Source of the DNA: Aureobasidium sp. EXF-3400
Taxonomy: Eukaryota; Ascomycota; Dothideomycetes; Dothideales; Saccotheciaceae
Assembly: GCA_024195585.1 (NCBI GenBank)
Contig: SWBL01000015.1
Coordinates: forward strand, 210,681-274,680
DNA: 64,000 nt
Reading direction: 5' to 3'
The position numbers and the translations under genes are program-made. Below are positions 53,029 to 63,093 of this stretch, in pieces. The notes beneath the pieces were generated by a model. The model worked only from the letters and a program-made list of their open reading frames with translations. It did not search any database and was not told the origin of the DNA. How positions within the stretch are numbered: the first letter of the stretch is position 1; every line of letters starts with the position of its first letter.

Positions 53029-53803
53029 CTAAGCAAGCTGTCCACGAACAGCACCAGGAACAGCCAAGCTTGAGTGAGTATCAGCGAAGAAACCAGCAGG
53101 GTTCTTCTCAATCTGGCTGATGTGGAAACCATCGGCGGTATCCTTTCCGTTGGCCAACAAGCCGGTCTTGAAAGGACCCTGCTGGCAGCCCACAGTGCGG
53201 CGAACACCATTGCCAACATCAATGGGGTTGGGGAAAGCGATTCTGGGAGGACCGGAAGCGCCCTTGGCTGCCTCGTGGATGTGTGTGGCTGTCGCAGCGG
53301 GAGATTGGTACTCGCCGCGGAAGTTGTAGATCTCAATGTTGTAGCAGATCAGGTTCAATTCGCTGTTGATACCGATCTTGAAGAGGCCTGAGGCCCCGGC
53401 GAGGCCACCAGTGGGAGTTGTGCCGTTGACGACTTGGTCGGGGGTGGCCTTGACTTCGTAGTAGGAGGTGAAGGTGAAGGGAGAGCCTGCCATTTTGGGA
53501 GCTTCTGGGCATTTGGCAGGTGCTGCACCGCCCTTGGAGTAGTCGACAGATCCCCAGCCGCCGGGAGGGGCGTTGTATTCATGGAGGTTCTCTCCAGTGC
53601 CCTTGGGGTACTCGTGAAGATTGGCACCGGTTCCCTTGGGGTAATCGATGGATTCCCAGCCGCCTGGAAGAATTCAAAGTCAGTAAAAGGTCGAAGAGAG
53701 TGGGAGATGGCTGAGAGTTCTTACCCTTAGGGGCTGCGACTTCTGTGGGAAGGGCCGAGGCGACAACGGCCAGGGTAGCGATGGTGGCAGCGGTGAACTT
53801 CAT
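53029..53803 (-). CDS. Secreted CHRD-domain protein with N-terminal repeats
   Basis: Two minus-strand exons (53725-53803 and 53029-53663) encode 237 residues. The first exon is a signal peptide (MKFTAATIATLAVVASALP) and short propeptide-like EVAAPKG. Residues 27-68 hold a nested repeat: GGWESIDY and GGWGSVDY frame two copies of YPKGTGxNLHE. Then comes a CHRD-type domain, visible from FTSYYEVKATPDQVVNGTTP through GLFKIGINSELNLICYNIEI, ATHIHEAAKGASGPPRIAFP and ISQIEKNPAGFFADTHSS to GAVRGQLA. The HIHEA and the final GAVRGQL are the domain's hallmarks. Its role is not established in fungi; secretion to the cell surface or medium is likely. Cys79, Cys156-region and Cys-Gln-Gln (VGCQQGP) could form disulphides. 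The 61 bp intron restores KGGWES. Confidence 0.88.
53578..53643 (-). repeat. Two 33-base repeats in the CHRD gene
   Basis: Two adjacent in-frame 33-base units encode YPKGTGANLHE and YPKGTGENLHE and are nearly identical at DNA level, so the duplication looks fairly recent. Confidence 0.8.
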
Positions 53804-55623
53804 GTTGATGGTTGTGATGAGTTTGGTTGTTGTTGGTATGTGTTTGTGTTGGTTTTCGGTCGCTGGTCGTATTGAGCTGTTGTTGTCGAGTTGATGTGTG
53901 AATGATTCTCTTTTCAACGAGGGCAGATACACATACTTATACCATCTCCTCTGTCAAGATGATTGTTTGTCCAAGACATTCCCCCAAGGCACACGTCAGA
54001 AGTTGGATGCATTCGTGCCTGGGGAGCATATCTGCCAAGCGTCTTGTGGTATAGAAGAGAGTTCTAGCCGTTGGAGATATCTTCTCTCGGCGTTCCTTTG
54101 CCAGGCGGAGCGTTTTTTGGCATACAGATCAAAGTTGCCAAGGTCGTCTAAGCAGCTTATTGTGGGCGGAGCGGTATGCTCGGTGTACGAACTTGTGTCT
54201 GGAGTTGCAAGTCGACATGAGTGCATCATAGTCGCCAGTCAGTCTGTTGTCAGCTCCTCATCTATCCTGTCGGTAAAATCTGACTAGTAGTCAATTGGCC
54301 TTCTAGCCTCGCACCATTGTCATGTTGCATTCATCGTCGTGATGACTGGCCTGATAGAATGTGTATAACCTACATCTCTCAATCTCCAAACGTTCGTGCA
54401 TCTTCAGATCCACCCTTGGCGCTCTTGGGAATGCCTTGGGTGATGCTATTTTGGCTCTTGCTCCACGTATTGCACCAGATTTCCCAATGCCGTAGGTGGA
54501 AAGTCAAGATGAGGATCCAGCAAAGCCTCGAATAGGCTGAGACATACAAGCACTAGGCAGAAGAGATGCTAGGCTTGGATAGCCAAGAACTACACCAAAG
54601 ACACCAAGAAGATTGTCAATGCGGATGTGATATCGACTTCCACAGTTGTAGGGCATGCAAGCAGACAACACCAAGGCTCTCATCTTGGCGACGGTTGTAA
54701 CCATCGAAATGTTGCTGCGGGGTGTGCTTCTGGGGAATTTCAAATCTTTTCCTCTTTGCTCTCGTCTTGGTTATTGATCTTTCGCCAAGTGATGTGGAAG
54801 TCGATGTCGTCGGAGGCTCTACCCTCTCCACGGGACAAGAATACCAAGGAAGATGGACCCTTTGACGTATCGCGTGTGACCCTTGCTGCGCCCAACCCTA
54901 TGCCCCATTTGGACAACTGGTTGGGCTTGGCGACCTTCTTTCGTTTCGCCTGCGGGTTGTTCTTTGACTTGTCACGAGTGTTTCGCTCGAACAAGACGTG
55001 CTCAGTACTGGCGGCGTCATCCATTGCGGAATCTAATATCTGATGGTTTCTTGGCCAAGGAGGATGGAAAGCTGCGGATATTGGAAGTGCAAAAGGTGTG
55101 AGATGCCGATCCCGAGCCTTCCGGCAAATGGGAGTTGGACAATCGAAACGGTTTCGTATCCACGATCTCTTCGTCAAGCACGAACATTAGAATACTGCTT
55201 GCTTGACGATATGAGCTTCACTAGAAGCGAGAAGAGCTGTGGCTTGCTCGGGTCTCGAAATTCTGAGAACCTTCATCAAGTTCGACTCCCACCTGTTTGG
55301 AGCCATCGGTATGCACGATCGTCTCCAGATTGGCAAATAGGATTATAGAGAACGGGTCCATACCGCGACTCTCCTTGTATGCTTGCTATTTACTGCAGGA
55401 ACTGTGGATTTCTATAGCTGCCCATGTGACATGTAAATCGAAGGGAATACCCGAATCACCGGAGCCGGGAGGGGATGCCGAAGGACAACTACAACTTGAT
55501 ACACATCTCTTTGACACTTGATCTTGGTGACACTCTCATTTTATGACATATCAACAGGATCTATCTTACTAGACAGCCAAGAAACACGCTCTATCGACAT
55601 AAAGCAGATCTCAGAGTGAAGCA
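53804..55623. other. 1.8 kb region with at most one small hypothetical gene
   Basis: The left end is the promoter of the CHRD gene. The right end is the promoter of the SnoaL-like gene. In between, only the short minus-strand frame listed separately has some protein-like character. No RNA gene or mobile element is seen. Confidence 0.4.
54740..55024 (-). CDS. Possible small basic protein, unsupported
   Basis: A 94-residue minus-strand frame from ATG 55024 reads MDDAASTEHVLFERNTRDKS with a lysine-rich AKRKKVAKPNQLSKWGIG segment and ends in a charged KINNQDESKEEKI. It has a fairly even composition and a basic patch that could be a nuclear signal, but no family is recognised and codon use does not clearly favour coding. 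It may be one exon of a longer gene or not a gene at all. Confidence 0.25.
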   Translation of the reverse strand: MDDAASTEHVLFERNTRDKSKNNPQAKRKKVAKPNQLSKWGIGLGAARVTRDTSKGPSSLVFLSRGEGRASDDIDFHITWRKINNQDESKEEKI

Positions 55624-56216
55624 ATGTCATCTCAGCCAGGACCTCATGATTACAATGCCATAAGAAACACGATATCGCTATATTGTATAGCTCTGGACAA
55701 TAAAGACTGGGCTCTACTGGAGAAGGTCTTCGAAAAAAATGTGGTGGCAGCTTATCCATTCAACGATGAGCCAATTCTCGGGGTCGATGCATTGAGCAAG
55801 AGGATACAACAACGGTGAGCCTTCCTTCAGATCCCTCCCATCGGATTCAACCATCTATATTCTCGCAATTCGAAGCAGAGTAACTTAGAGAAAATGTGAA
55901 CTAGACTGATCGATATCACAGATTAAAGCCAGTAACAACCCAACACGCCCTCACAACGCAACATCTGGTCGGTGATGCATCTTCAGCAAAGGCAACCACA
56001 TACTTCACCGGCGTACATTTGGGCAGAGGGAAATGGGAAGGCCAACTAGTGACCGCGTATGGCAAGTACGTTGATGAGTTGGTCTGTGTCCCTGCTGCGG
56101 AAACAGAGGATGCAGAGATAGAGACAGGTGCTAGCGGTGTATGGAAGATTAGCAAACGTACAGTAACCTTCTTTGGGCGAGTTGGAGAGGAAGGTGTGAT
56201 GGAAGGAGAGGGATAG
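55624..56216 (+). CDS. SnoaL-like (NTF2-fold) protein
   Basis: Two exons (55624-55814 and 55922-56216) encode 161 residues of the SnoaL-like/NTF2 fold, a cone-shaped pocket used by small isomerases, cyclases and dehydratases and by many proteins of unknown activity. The start fits the group: YNAIRNTISLYCIALDNKDW followed by LLEKVFEKNVVAAYPFN, where helix 1 and the acidic DNKDW turn are conserved. Exon 2 carries TTQHLVGDASSAKATTYFTG and the closing strand VWKISKRTVTFFGRV. The 107 bp intron splits an Arg codon in QQRLKP. It has no signal peptide. The substrate cannot be predicted; no biosynthetic neighbours are evident. Confidence 0.82.
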
Positions 56217-56418
56217 ATTGTGTGGTAGACGATACAAGATTGCGGTAATATGTCGATGTTCAAGTTAAACTCCACCGGACATTGCTGGGGTAGTGTGTTG
56301 AGATACCGGGTCGTGTGGCTAGAAGATGGAAAGATGGGTATGAGCAGTGATTTTGTTTATATACAATAAATATACAGAAGCCTGAGCTTAATCTTCGTAT
56401 GGCGACATCCAATGCCAT

Positions 56419-57932
56419 TTACTCCTTGTTAGTAGAAGCACTACCCTGGTAGGTCCAACTGGGCTGTTGGGTATTGTTTTGCTCCAAATTCGATACGGGC
56501 AACTGGCCTTCGGCGGGCAACTCGAAGACGCGCATTCTCGAGGTGATTCTGTCATCGACAACAATTTCATCCAGCCACAGTCTCTCCTTTTTTTCTTGTT
56601 GGACAGCACCCTCTTCTGCTTCAGGATCGGCCTTGGGCTTCCTTACACTCTTGTGCCATTCCTTTTCTTCGTGTGACAGGTAATCAATATCGGAGGATTG
56701 GAATTCGCGATGAGAGGCGAGAACAGCGGCAGCGGTGCGAGAGAAAATCTCTTCTGCAACATAGCGACGGGTAAGGAAACGGTAGATGCGGATGGGGAAG
56801 TTCCAGAAGCCCAGAAGGTGAGGCAAGGGAATTGCAATGGTTGGGCCAAGGGAACCGGGCATGGATGATGGCAAGACGGCGGTAGTATAGGCAGAGGTTG
56901 AGATGTAGGGGTCGGGTTTTGTAAGTTTTGGTTTGGCGGGTTCTTCCTCTTTGGGGGGCTCGGGGAGGGATTCAGGAGTTGTGTTTGCAGAGTCGTCGGC
57001 ATTTGAGTCGAAGACGATGGAATTCGAGTTTGTGGTTGTGGACGAGCCCGAGGAAGCGGTGGGAGGAGTGTCCTTCATGGTCAAATCGGTGGCTGCTTTG
57101 ACAGCCACATCGCCTAGTGAGGGTGCACCGTCAATGTGCTGCTTGACGTCGGCGATCTGTTCGAGCTGGACGGGCTCTTTCAGAGGGCCCAGCCAGCCTT
57201 CGTGTGTGCCGCGTAGATATTCCTTCCACGCGTGTCTGCCAATGACCAAATCTCCCTTCACGCCTTCCTCGTCGACACAGCCAACTCGTTCTCTCTGCTC
57301 GGCAACAATCTGGTCTTTGGTGGGCTCAACAGTCTCGTCCTGGAGGCCTTCAGCTTTCCGCCTGTATCTCCTGATCTTCTCTGCGGCGCCGAAGCGCAAA
57401 TCTCCCTCTCTTCTGCCCTCGACAACATCCCAGTCCATAGCTCCAGCCACTAGAACAGGCTTCACATATTCGTAGAAATGCTCTCTGGCGCTTCTCAGGC
57501 CGTCGGCTGGTGGTGCTTGTAGGTAGATGGTTGTTTTCCTGGGCATTGTCGTTGTGGGAAGAATGACTTCGGAGAGAGGAGCGACCATATCGCAGTACTT
57601 CTTTTGGAGACGTGCAGTTTCGCGTTTGTCATAGTAGACGGCTGCTGCAAAGGATCCAGTAATGGAGAGGAAGATCATCCAGTTTCGCGAAGGGAGCTTG
57701 GCCTTGATATTGGGAAGCCCTGTGTTTCTCTTGAGTTAGTAACAATCCCTTTCTTCATGTTCCCTCTAGACAGGCGCGTGTGGCATAGCTCGAGGATAGA
57801 TCGTGTCGGAGACATACCCATCATGCGGAAGGCAGGATTGCCCTCGGCTGCCTTGGGTGCAGCTTTTGCGCCATTGTTGACCGTCTGCTCTACTGTTTTG
57901 GCCAGGGGCACTCCTGCAACTTTGTCCGCCAT
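56419..57932 (-). CDS. TIM54: Mitochondrial inner membrane translocase subunit Tim54
   Basis: Tim54 belongs to the TIM22 carrier translocase and helps insert metabolite carriers into the mitochondrial inner membrane. Two minus-strand exons (57818-57932 and 56419-57719) encode 471 residues. The N-terminus has GNPAFRMMGLPNIKAKLPSR, then a single membrane helix at about 52-70 (WMIFLSITGSFAAAVYYDKR). The intermembrane part has TTTMPRKTTIYLQAPPADGL, REHFYEYVKPVLVAGAMDWD, a long Ser/Thr/Pro-rich insert and the conserved GFWNFPIRIYRFLTRRYVAE. The C-terminus carries WLDEIVVDDRITSRMRVFEL. Exon 1 encodes an alanine- and lysine-rich N-terminus and its 98 bp intron splits the Gly codon in MMGLPN. The start ATG 57932 has an ideal fungal context. 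Confidence 0.92.
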
Positions 57933-58204
57933 GCTCGAATCGTTGTATCAAGACAAATCCTGTACAATCGTCAATCACATGCTGCTGCTGTCCGCTCGAG
58001 AATTTCCCCAGCGTCTTCGGCTTTTGTCGGCCCTTGGCGTTCACCGTCCTCCGCCGATCACTTACAACAGGGTCACTCTGTAGACATGGGTTTTTGAGAA
58101 CATGTCAATGTAATACTGCTCAAACTACTGCTTGATTGCTCTTTTCGAGCAGACACCTTGGTGTTGACATGTCTGCGATCTAACGGTACTGTAACATATA
58201 AGTT

Positions 58205-59396
58205 TCAGTCGCTGGAATTGTTCGAAGATTCTGGGATGAATTGCTTGTCAGTTACAGCCCGAATCGCCCTGGCCAACTCGGTCCCCCTTTCCCATACTTC
58301 ATCATGCAAGCAATCGATAATCACTTTGGACACTTGTTTGCCCTCGTTTCTCGCTGAGCTCGTTGTTGCTGTTGTGTCCGTGAAGCCTTGCATGACCAAC
58401 TTTGCCATGATCGAATCCGTTTGCTGCATATCCACCAACTCATCATTCACAGAGTGTATGAGCAGAACACTGCCTTGCCACTTCTGCAACTTGCAGCACA
58501 GTTGGCTCGCCGTTACCCAAGTCTCCTCGTCCTCGCCAAAAGCACCCGTGATAAACTCACGATAAGCTGGATGACTATGTGTAGTCACCAAAGCATTCAA
58601 GTCATAGATGCCCTCCATACCCGTCAATGCTACCGGAGGTGATATGCCATGTCCTCCAACGCTCAAGAGTGCGGTTACTTGCATCGCAAGTGTTGCACCG
58701 CAGCTATGACCGCACAAGACGTAGCGACCTCGAATGATAGACCGTGTGTCTGGCAAATGAACAGTCCCACCCTTCTTGAGATGGGCTTCTGTACCAGATT
58801 TGGCCCCAAGGAACGATAAAGCACTGAGGATGTCGTTCAGATGTTCTGGATGCTGCGAGTTGCGACTATTATCACTCGGAGACGATGGTAACGTAGGATG
58901 CGAAGGATAGGGCGATAGGCGGTAGTCAATTGACACGAACCCGGCAATGTTGTGAGATTGATCGTCCTTCAGAAGCATGTTCAGGGCAGCTTTGAAACTC
59001 CTACGATCGATCAAGGGGTCTCTCCAAGCTCCTCCATGGATATAACTGGTTGAGAGTCAGCCATTGCAGGGTCAATTTTGATGTGGGTTTGCCGGTTCCT
59101 CCAAAGATAAGGAGTGTTTAGTGCTTTCCAGGAACGAAATGCTACCTGACAAGGCTTCATAGGTCGTGAGAAAATTCCTTCAAAGAAAAGAGGAGGTCGA
59201 GAGGAAAGGAATCGTCCACTCACACGAGCCATACTGCTTGCCTAGCATCTTCAGGCTGTCTCTTTGGCACACATATGTCAAGTAAATTCAGGCGAGTACT
59301 TCCATAAGGCACGTCACTCCAGTATCTAGCAAATGAAGACTCATGATACTCGGCACTCGGGGAGCTGGAGATTTGTTCAAAATGAGTGTTCGTCAT
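58205..59396 (-). CDS. BNA7: Kynurenine formamidase (alpha/beta hydrolase)
   Basis: Kynurenine formamidase (EC 3.5.1.9) hydrolyses N-formylkynurenine to kynurenine in tryptophan breakdown and de novo NAD synthesis. Two minus-strand exons (59224-59396 and 58205-59045) encode 337 residues. The oxyanion motif YIHGGAWRDP lies at 59-68 across the intron, the nucleophile elbow is CGHSCGATLA with Ser172, and the triad is completed by Asp259 (IHSVNDELVD) and His305 (IDCLHDEVWE). The segment FVSIDYRLSPYPSHP matches the family. The N-terminal region EYHESSFARYWSDVPYGSTR is also typical. The 178 bp intron has a GTGAGT donor; the split Val codon restores VYIHGG. There is no targeting signal. It is slightly longer than yeast Bna7 because of an insertion of about 20 residues rich in Ser and Asn after YPSHP. 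Confidence 0.9.
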
Positions 59397-60114
59397 GTTG
59401 TCGATACTAGAGCACACGAAGAGTGATCAGTCACGTCGAAGGGACTGCAGGATCACGGTTAAGGTTGGTCCTGACAGGAACAAGTGTTTGGCAACGGGGC
59501 CGGCTTGGCGGGGTCTTTCCAGAAAATGAAACAAAAGACGGGTTCAACGAGAATACCAACTAACCTCCTTACTGTTTACCATCGACAGAATGATGATGCA
59601 GCAGTGGACCACACTCAGTAGTTGTCTAGATGTTCAAGCAGAAGTCAGGCGTAGATTGGGCTGCAAAAGGCAGGCTCGCATGACGTCTTTGTGCATTCGT
59701 GTGGCTGCTGCTTTGGCGGTCGCGCCTGCCACGTCTCGACAAACCTGAAGTTGCGACTCCATCTGTGAATTGGTTGGTCTGCAGCATTGCGCTTTCCCTT
59801 TCGTTTCCACCTTCACTTATCTCTCACGCACTCCTTCCTCCCCCTTCACGCATAAACATAAACCCTGTGAACTTGGACCGCTCGAAAATCGACGCAATCC
59901 CTACCTTATTCTTCTCCTCGGCCTCGCAATAAACACATCTGAGATCGAACGCCCGGACAAGGCGCTTAACACCCCACCACACCATCAAGCCAAGGCCACT
60001 ACCAGCCACCCTTGTCAAGCTTGTGACGCCTGCCACGCCTGTCATCTTGACTGAGCGCTGCCTGTCAAACCTTCCTCTTTCTTTCTTGACCGACCCTCGA
60101 CCACCTACCACATC
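59397..60114. promoter_or_regulatory. Divergent region, BNA7 and the DUF3824-type gene
   Basis: Both neighbours start here in opposite directions. A pyrimidine-rich stretch (about 59785-59850, plus strand) and further CT-runs just before 60114 mark the leader of the plus-strand gene. No TATA element is obvious and no coding frame is supported. Confidence 0.45.
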
Positions 60115-62033
60115 ATGTCCGACTACGGCGCATACGACGACCGCCGCCGCTACCGCGAGACCCGCACCCGACCCCGCGAACGCGGTGATCCCGAGTTCGT
60201 CCAGGAAACAACCTACATCGAGCGCGGCAAGGGCCCTCCGCCTCGAGATCTGGTCTACCGTCCTCGCGACGAAAGCGTCGAAGACATCACAAGAGACTTT
60301 CCTCCCCCGTCCAACGATCGCTACGCTCCCCGTGGAGGAAGAAGAGAATACGACAACTACCCTCCACCCCGCCGTGCCCGCAGCCAGGTAGGCCGCAGAG
60401 ATTACGACGATTACGACGACGACTATGATGTTCCCGTAGCTGCTGCAGCCGCTGCTGGTGCTGGATATGCCGCTGGACGCGCAAAGGACCGCCGCCGTCA
60501 CCGTGATCGCCATGATCGTGACTACGACTCGGAAGAATACTCCCCTCCCCGTCGTCGTCACACCGAACGTCGCAAGTCTGGTGTCGGTGAGATCTTGGAA
60601 GGCCTTGGACTTGGAGGAGTCGCCGCTGCTATAACAGGACGCTCCCGCAGTCGCAGCAGATCTAGAGATCGTGACTCCCGTCGTGACAGAGATGGCAGAG
60701 CCAGATCACGTCACGGTGGTCGCTATGACTCGGACGAGGACAGCCGCAGCCGCAGCAGATCCAAAGGACGCGCCGAACGTAAGTGGGCTCAGGCTGCTCA
60801 AGCCGCTCTCGTTGCTGGTGCTGTCGAGGCCTTCCGCTCCCGCAAGGACCCTGGACCCTGGACTGGAGAGAAGGGCCGTCGTATTGCCACTGCCGCTATT
60901 GGTGCTGGTGGTATTGATGGCCTTGTTGACCGCAACCCTGACAAGAAGACAAAGCGTCATCTGGCCGAAGCCGTGATTGGAGGTCTTGCAGCCAACCGTC
61001 TTGCCAATGGCCCTCGCAGTAGAAGTAGAGGCCCTGCTGGCACTAGGGACGATCCATATGGCCGCTCTCGCAGTCGTTCTCAATCCATTTTCGGCGGCCG
61101 CGGAAGAAGCCAGTCGCGTGGTCGTGATGGCCAAGGCGGTGGTGCTGGCGGGCTTGAGAAGCTTGCAGCTGGAGGAGCTCTAGCAGCAGCTGGCAAGGCC
61201 ATCTATGACCGTGTGCGATCAAAGTCACGTCGTAGGCGTTCTCCTTCGTCCAGCTCTGCAGACTCGTATGTGCCTTCCCGCAATCGTCGTCGCAACAAGG
61301 AGCGTAGCTCACCCGCTCAATCAGATACAGGAAGCCGCGCCGTCGCCCAGCGCGGTCGTGATCGAAACCTGGGTCCCGCCGCTGGTGCAGGTGCAGGAGC
61401 CGGCGCCCTCGCTGCTTCAACAAACAACCGCGGCGCACGTAGCGAGAGTTCTTCGAGCAGCAGCACTGATGTAGACGTCCGCCGCAAGCGTATGCGAGGC
61501 AAGGAGCTGCTCACGGCCGGTCTTGCCACTGTTGCCACCATTCACGCTGCTCACGGTGTTTACTCCAGCATGGAAGCCCACGAGAAGCGTCACAAACTCG
61601 TCCAAGAAGGTGAAATGTCTCCCAACGAAGCTCGTAAGAAGCAGACCAAGGCATGGGTCCAGGATGCAGCAGCTGTTGGCATTGCTGCGTTGGGTATCAA
61701 GGGTGCTTTCAGCGAGTGGAAGGAAATGAACGAACACAGGTCAGTCTTTCCGAATGTCGTATTCTTGAGTATGGCTAATCTTTCTTGAACAGACGCGAGA
61801 TTCATGAGCTGGAAAAGAAGAAGGCCATGAAGCAGAGACGCCACGAAAAACAGGACAGAGAGGCACGCCGTGCACAAGAAGAGAGCTTGTACCGAATGCT
61901 TCCCCTTTTACAGCAGCAACAACAACAGCAGGGCGGAGCTCCTCAGATGCCCATGCAGCCTGGCAATCAGATGATGTATCCTGGCAACTATCCACCTCCA
62001 CCACCTGGACCCCCTCCTGCTGTGAGGTATTAG
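60115..62033 (+). CDS. RS- and glycine-rich protein, DUF3824 type
   Basis: Two exons (60115-61739 and 61793-62033) encode 621 residues. The sequence alternates charged low-complexity stretches with Gly/Ala segments: RDYDDYDDDYDVPVAAAAAA, then YAAGRAKDRRRHRDRHDRD; SGVGEILEGLGLGGVAAAIT; RSRSRSRSRDRDSRRDRDGR; and ALVAGAVEAFRSRKDPGPWT followed by GRRIATAAIGAGGIDGLVD. These Gly/Ala blocks look like glycine-zipper helices and recur three or four times, the layout of fungal DUF3824-containing proteins. A conserved C-terminal region (RMRGKELLTAGLATVATIHA, then HEKRHKLVQEGEMSPNEARK) precedes a helical tail, a run of seven Gln and a Pro-rich end. The function is unknown; such proteins have been called PRP38-like or glycine-rich without proof. 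The 53 bp intron splits the Arg in HRREIHE. Confidence 0.85.
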
Positions 62034-63093
62034 GAGCAACCTCCGGCCATACGAGGAATCCTGAAACCCACATCCGAGGATCGACAAATAACAAAACTTC
62101 GTTGAGTGGACGAAGCAAGCATGTTGCACACTCTGACAGCCTTTCTTTCGGTACCCTTTTCTTTCGCGACGTTCTTGCTTGAGGGAATCCCCTCTTCTGG
62201 CTTCTTACGATCTTTGCAGAAGTCGACAATGACACAGCAGTTGCATTTTCATTCAGTTTCTGACGAGCACAAACACGAAAGGCATGGCGATGGGAGCGAA
62301 ATACAGCAAGCAGATGGGCAAATCCTCTTTTTCTTTTTCCCTTACGCACCACGATGTTTACGATTAGCACGAAGGAGCAGGAGAGCTCCGACACATGATT
62401 CCCCCTTCTTTCCTGAACAGCTAGAGCATAATTACGAATCAATGAAATGAAATGGCCGTAGACTGGTTCTCTCTCTGTGCACAAGGGCTTAGGTCGGCAC
62501 GTATTTATAGACGAGAAATGGTTGCCATGCCGAATGTCAAGGGGAGGCCGCATCAGAGCAGTAAAGGTACGAAGTCATGGCACAGAGGTGGTTGACTAGT
62601 GACAAACGGTGAGGCTTGTTGAGCGATTGGCAGAGTAAAGATAGCTGTCGGTCGAGCACCGTAGTGGGCAAGGAGGCTGAGGACACGGTGGCAGAGGTAG
62701 GAAGGACAAATGAAAGACGTCAAGACCACGCAGAGGAATGGCTGGTGCAGAGAGCATCTGGCACTGTGGTTGAGAGATTTGTTCTTCCCAAACCCCGCTA
62801 TTCACCGCTTTTGGCAGGATGAGGAGCAAACAATACCAGCACTGATCATTTGTGCGGACGTGCTCCAGCTAGAGACCCTTCCTGAAGCTGGGGGGCAGAA
62901 TTCCAAAAGATCTGAGGCGGTGAAGATCTGTAGACATTACGGCAATTGTCGAGATTGAGAGAGAGGGGTGGGGCCACTTTTTGTTGGCTGCTAGCACTTT
63001 ACATACACTCTGCCTTCCTCCCTCCTCCCTTCCTTCCTCACATCTCTTTCTCTCCCAATCCACCTCCTGTCCCGTCTTTTTCATACCATCAAG
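62034..63093 (+). promoter_or_regulatory. Upstream region of S-adenosylhomocysteine hydrolase
   Basis: The left part is the 3' UTR of the previous gene. The last 90 bases before the ATG are a long pyrimidine tract (CTTCCTCCCTCCTCCCTTCC and on, about 63008-63060), the usual leader of strongly expressed fungal genes. A long minus-strand frame that runs from here into the preceding gene was rejected. No other gene is seen. Confidence 0.5.

Noticed and set aside
61741..62553. A 270-codon minus-strand frame crossing the end of the DUF3824-type gene.
   Set aside because: It is antisense to the well-supported second exon, with Cys/Arg/Ser-rich irregular composition.
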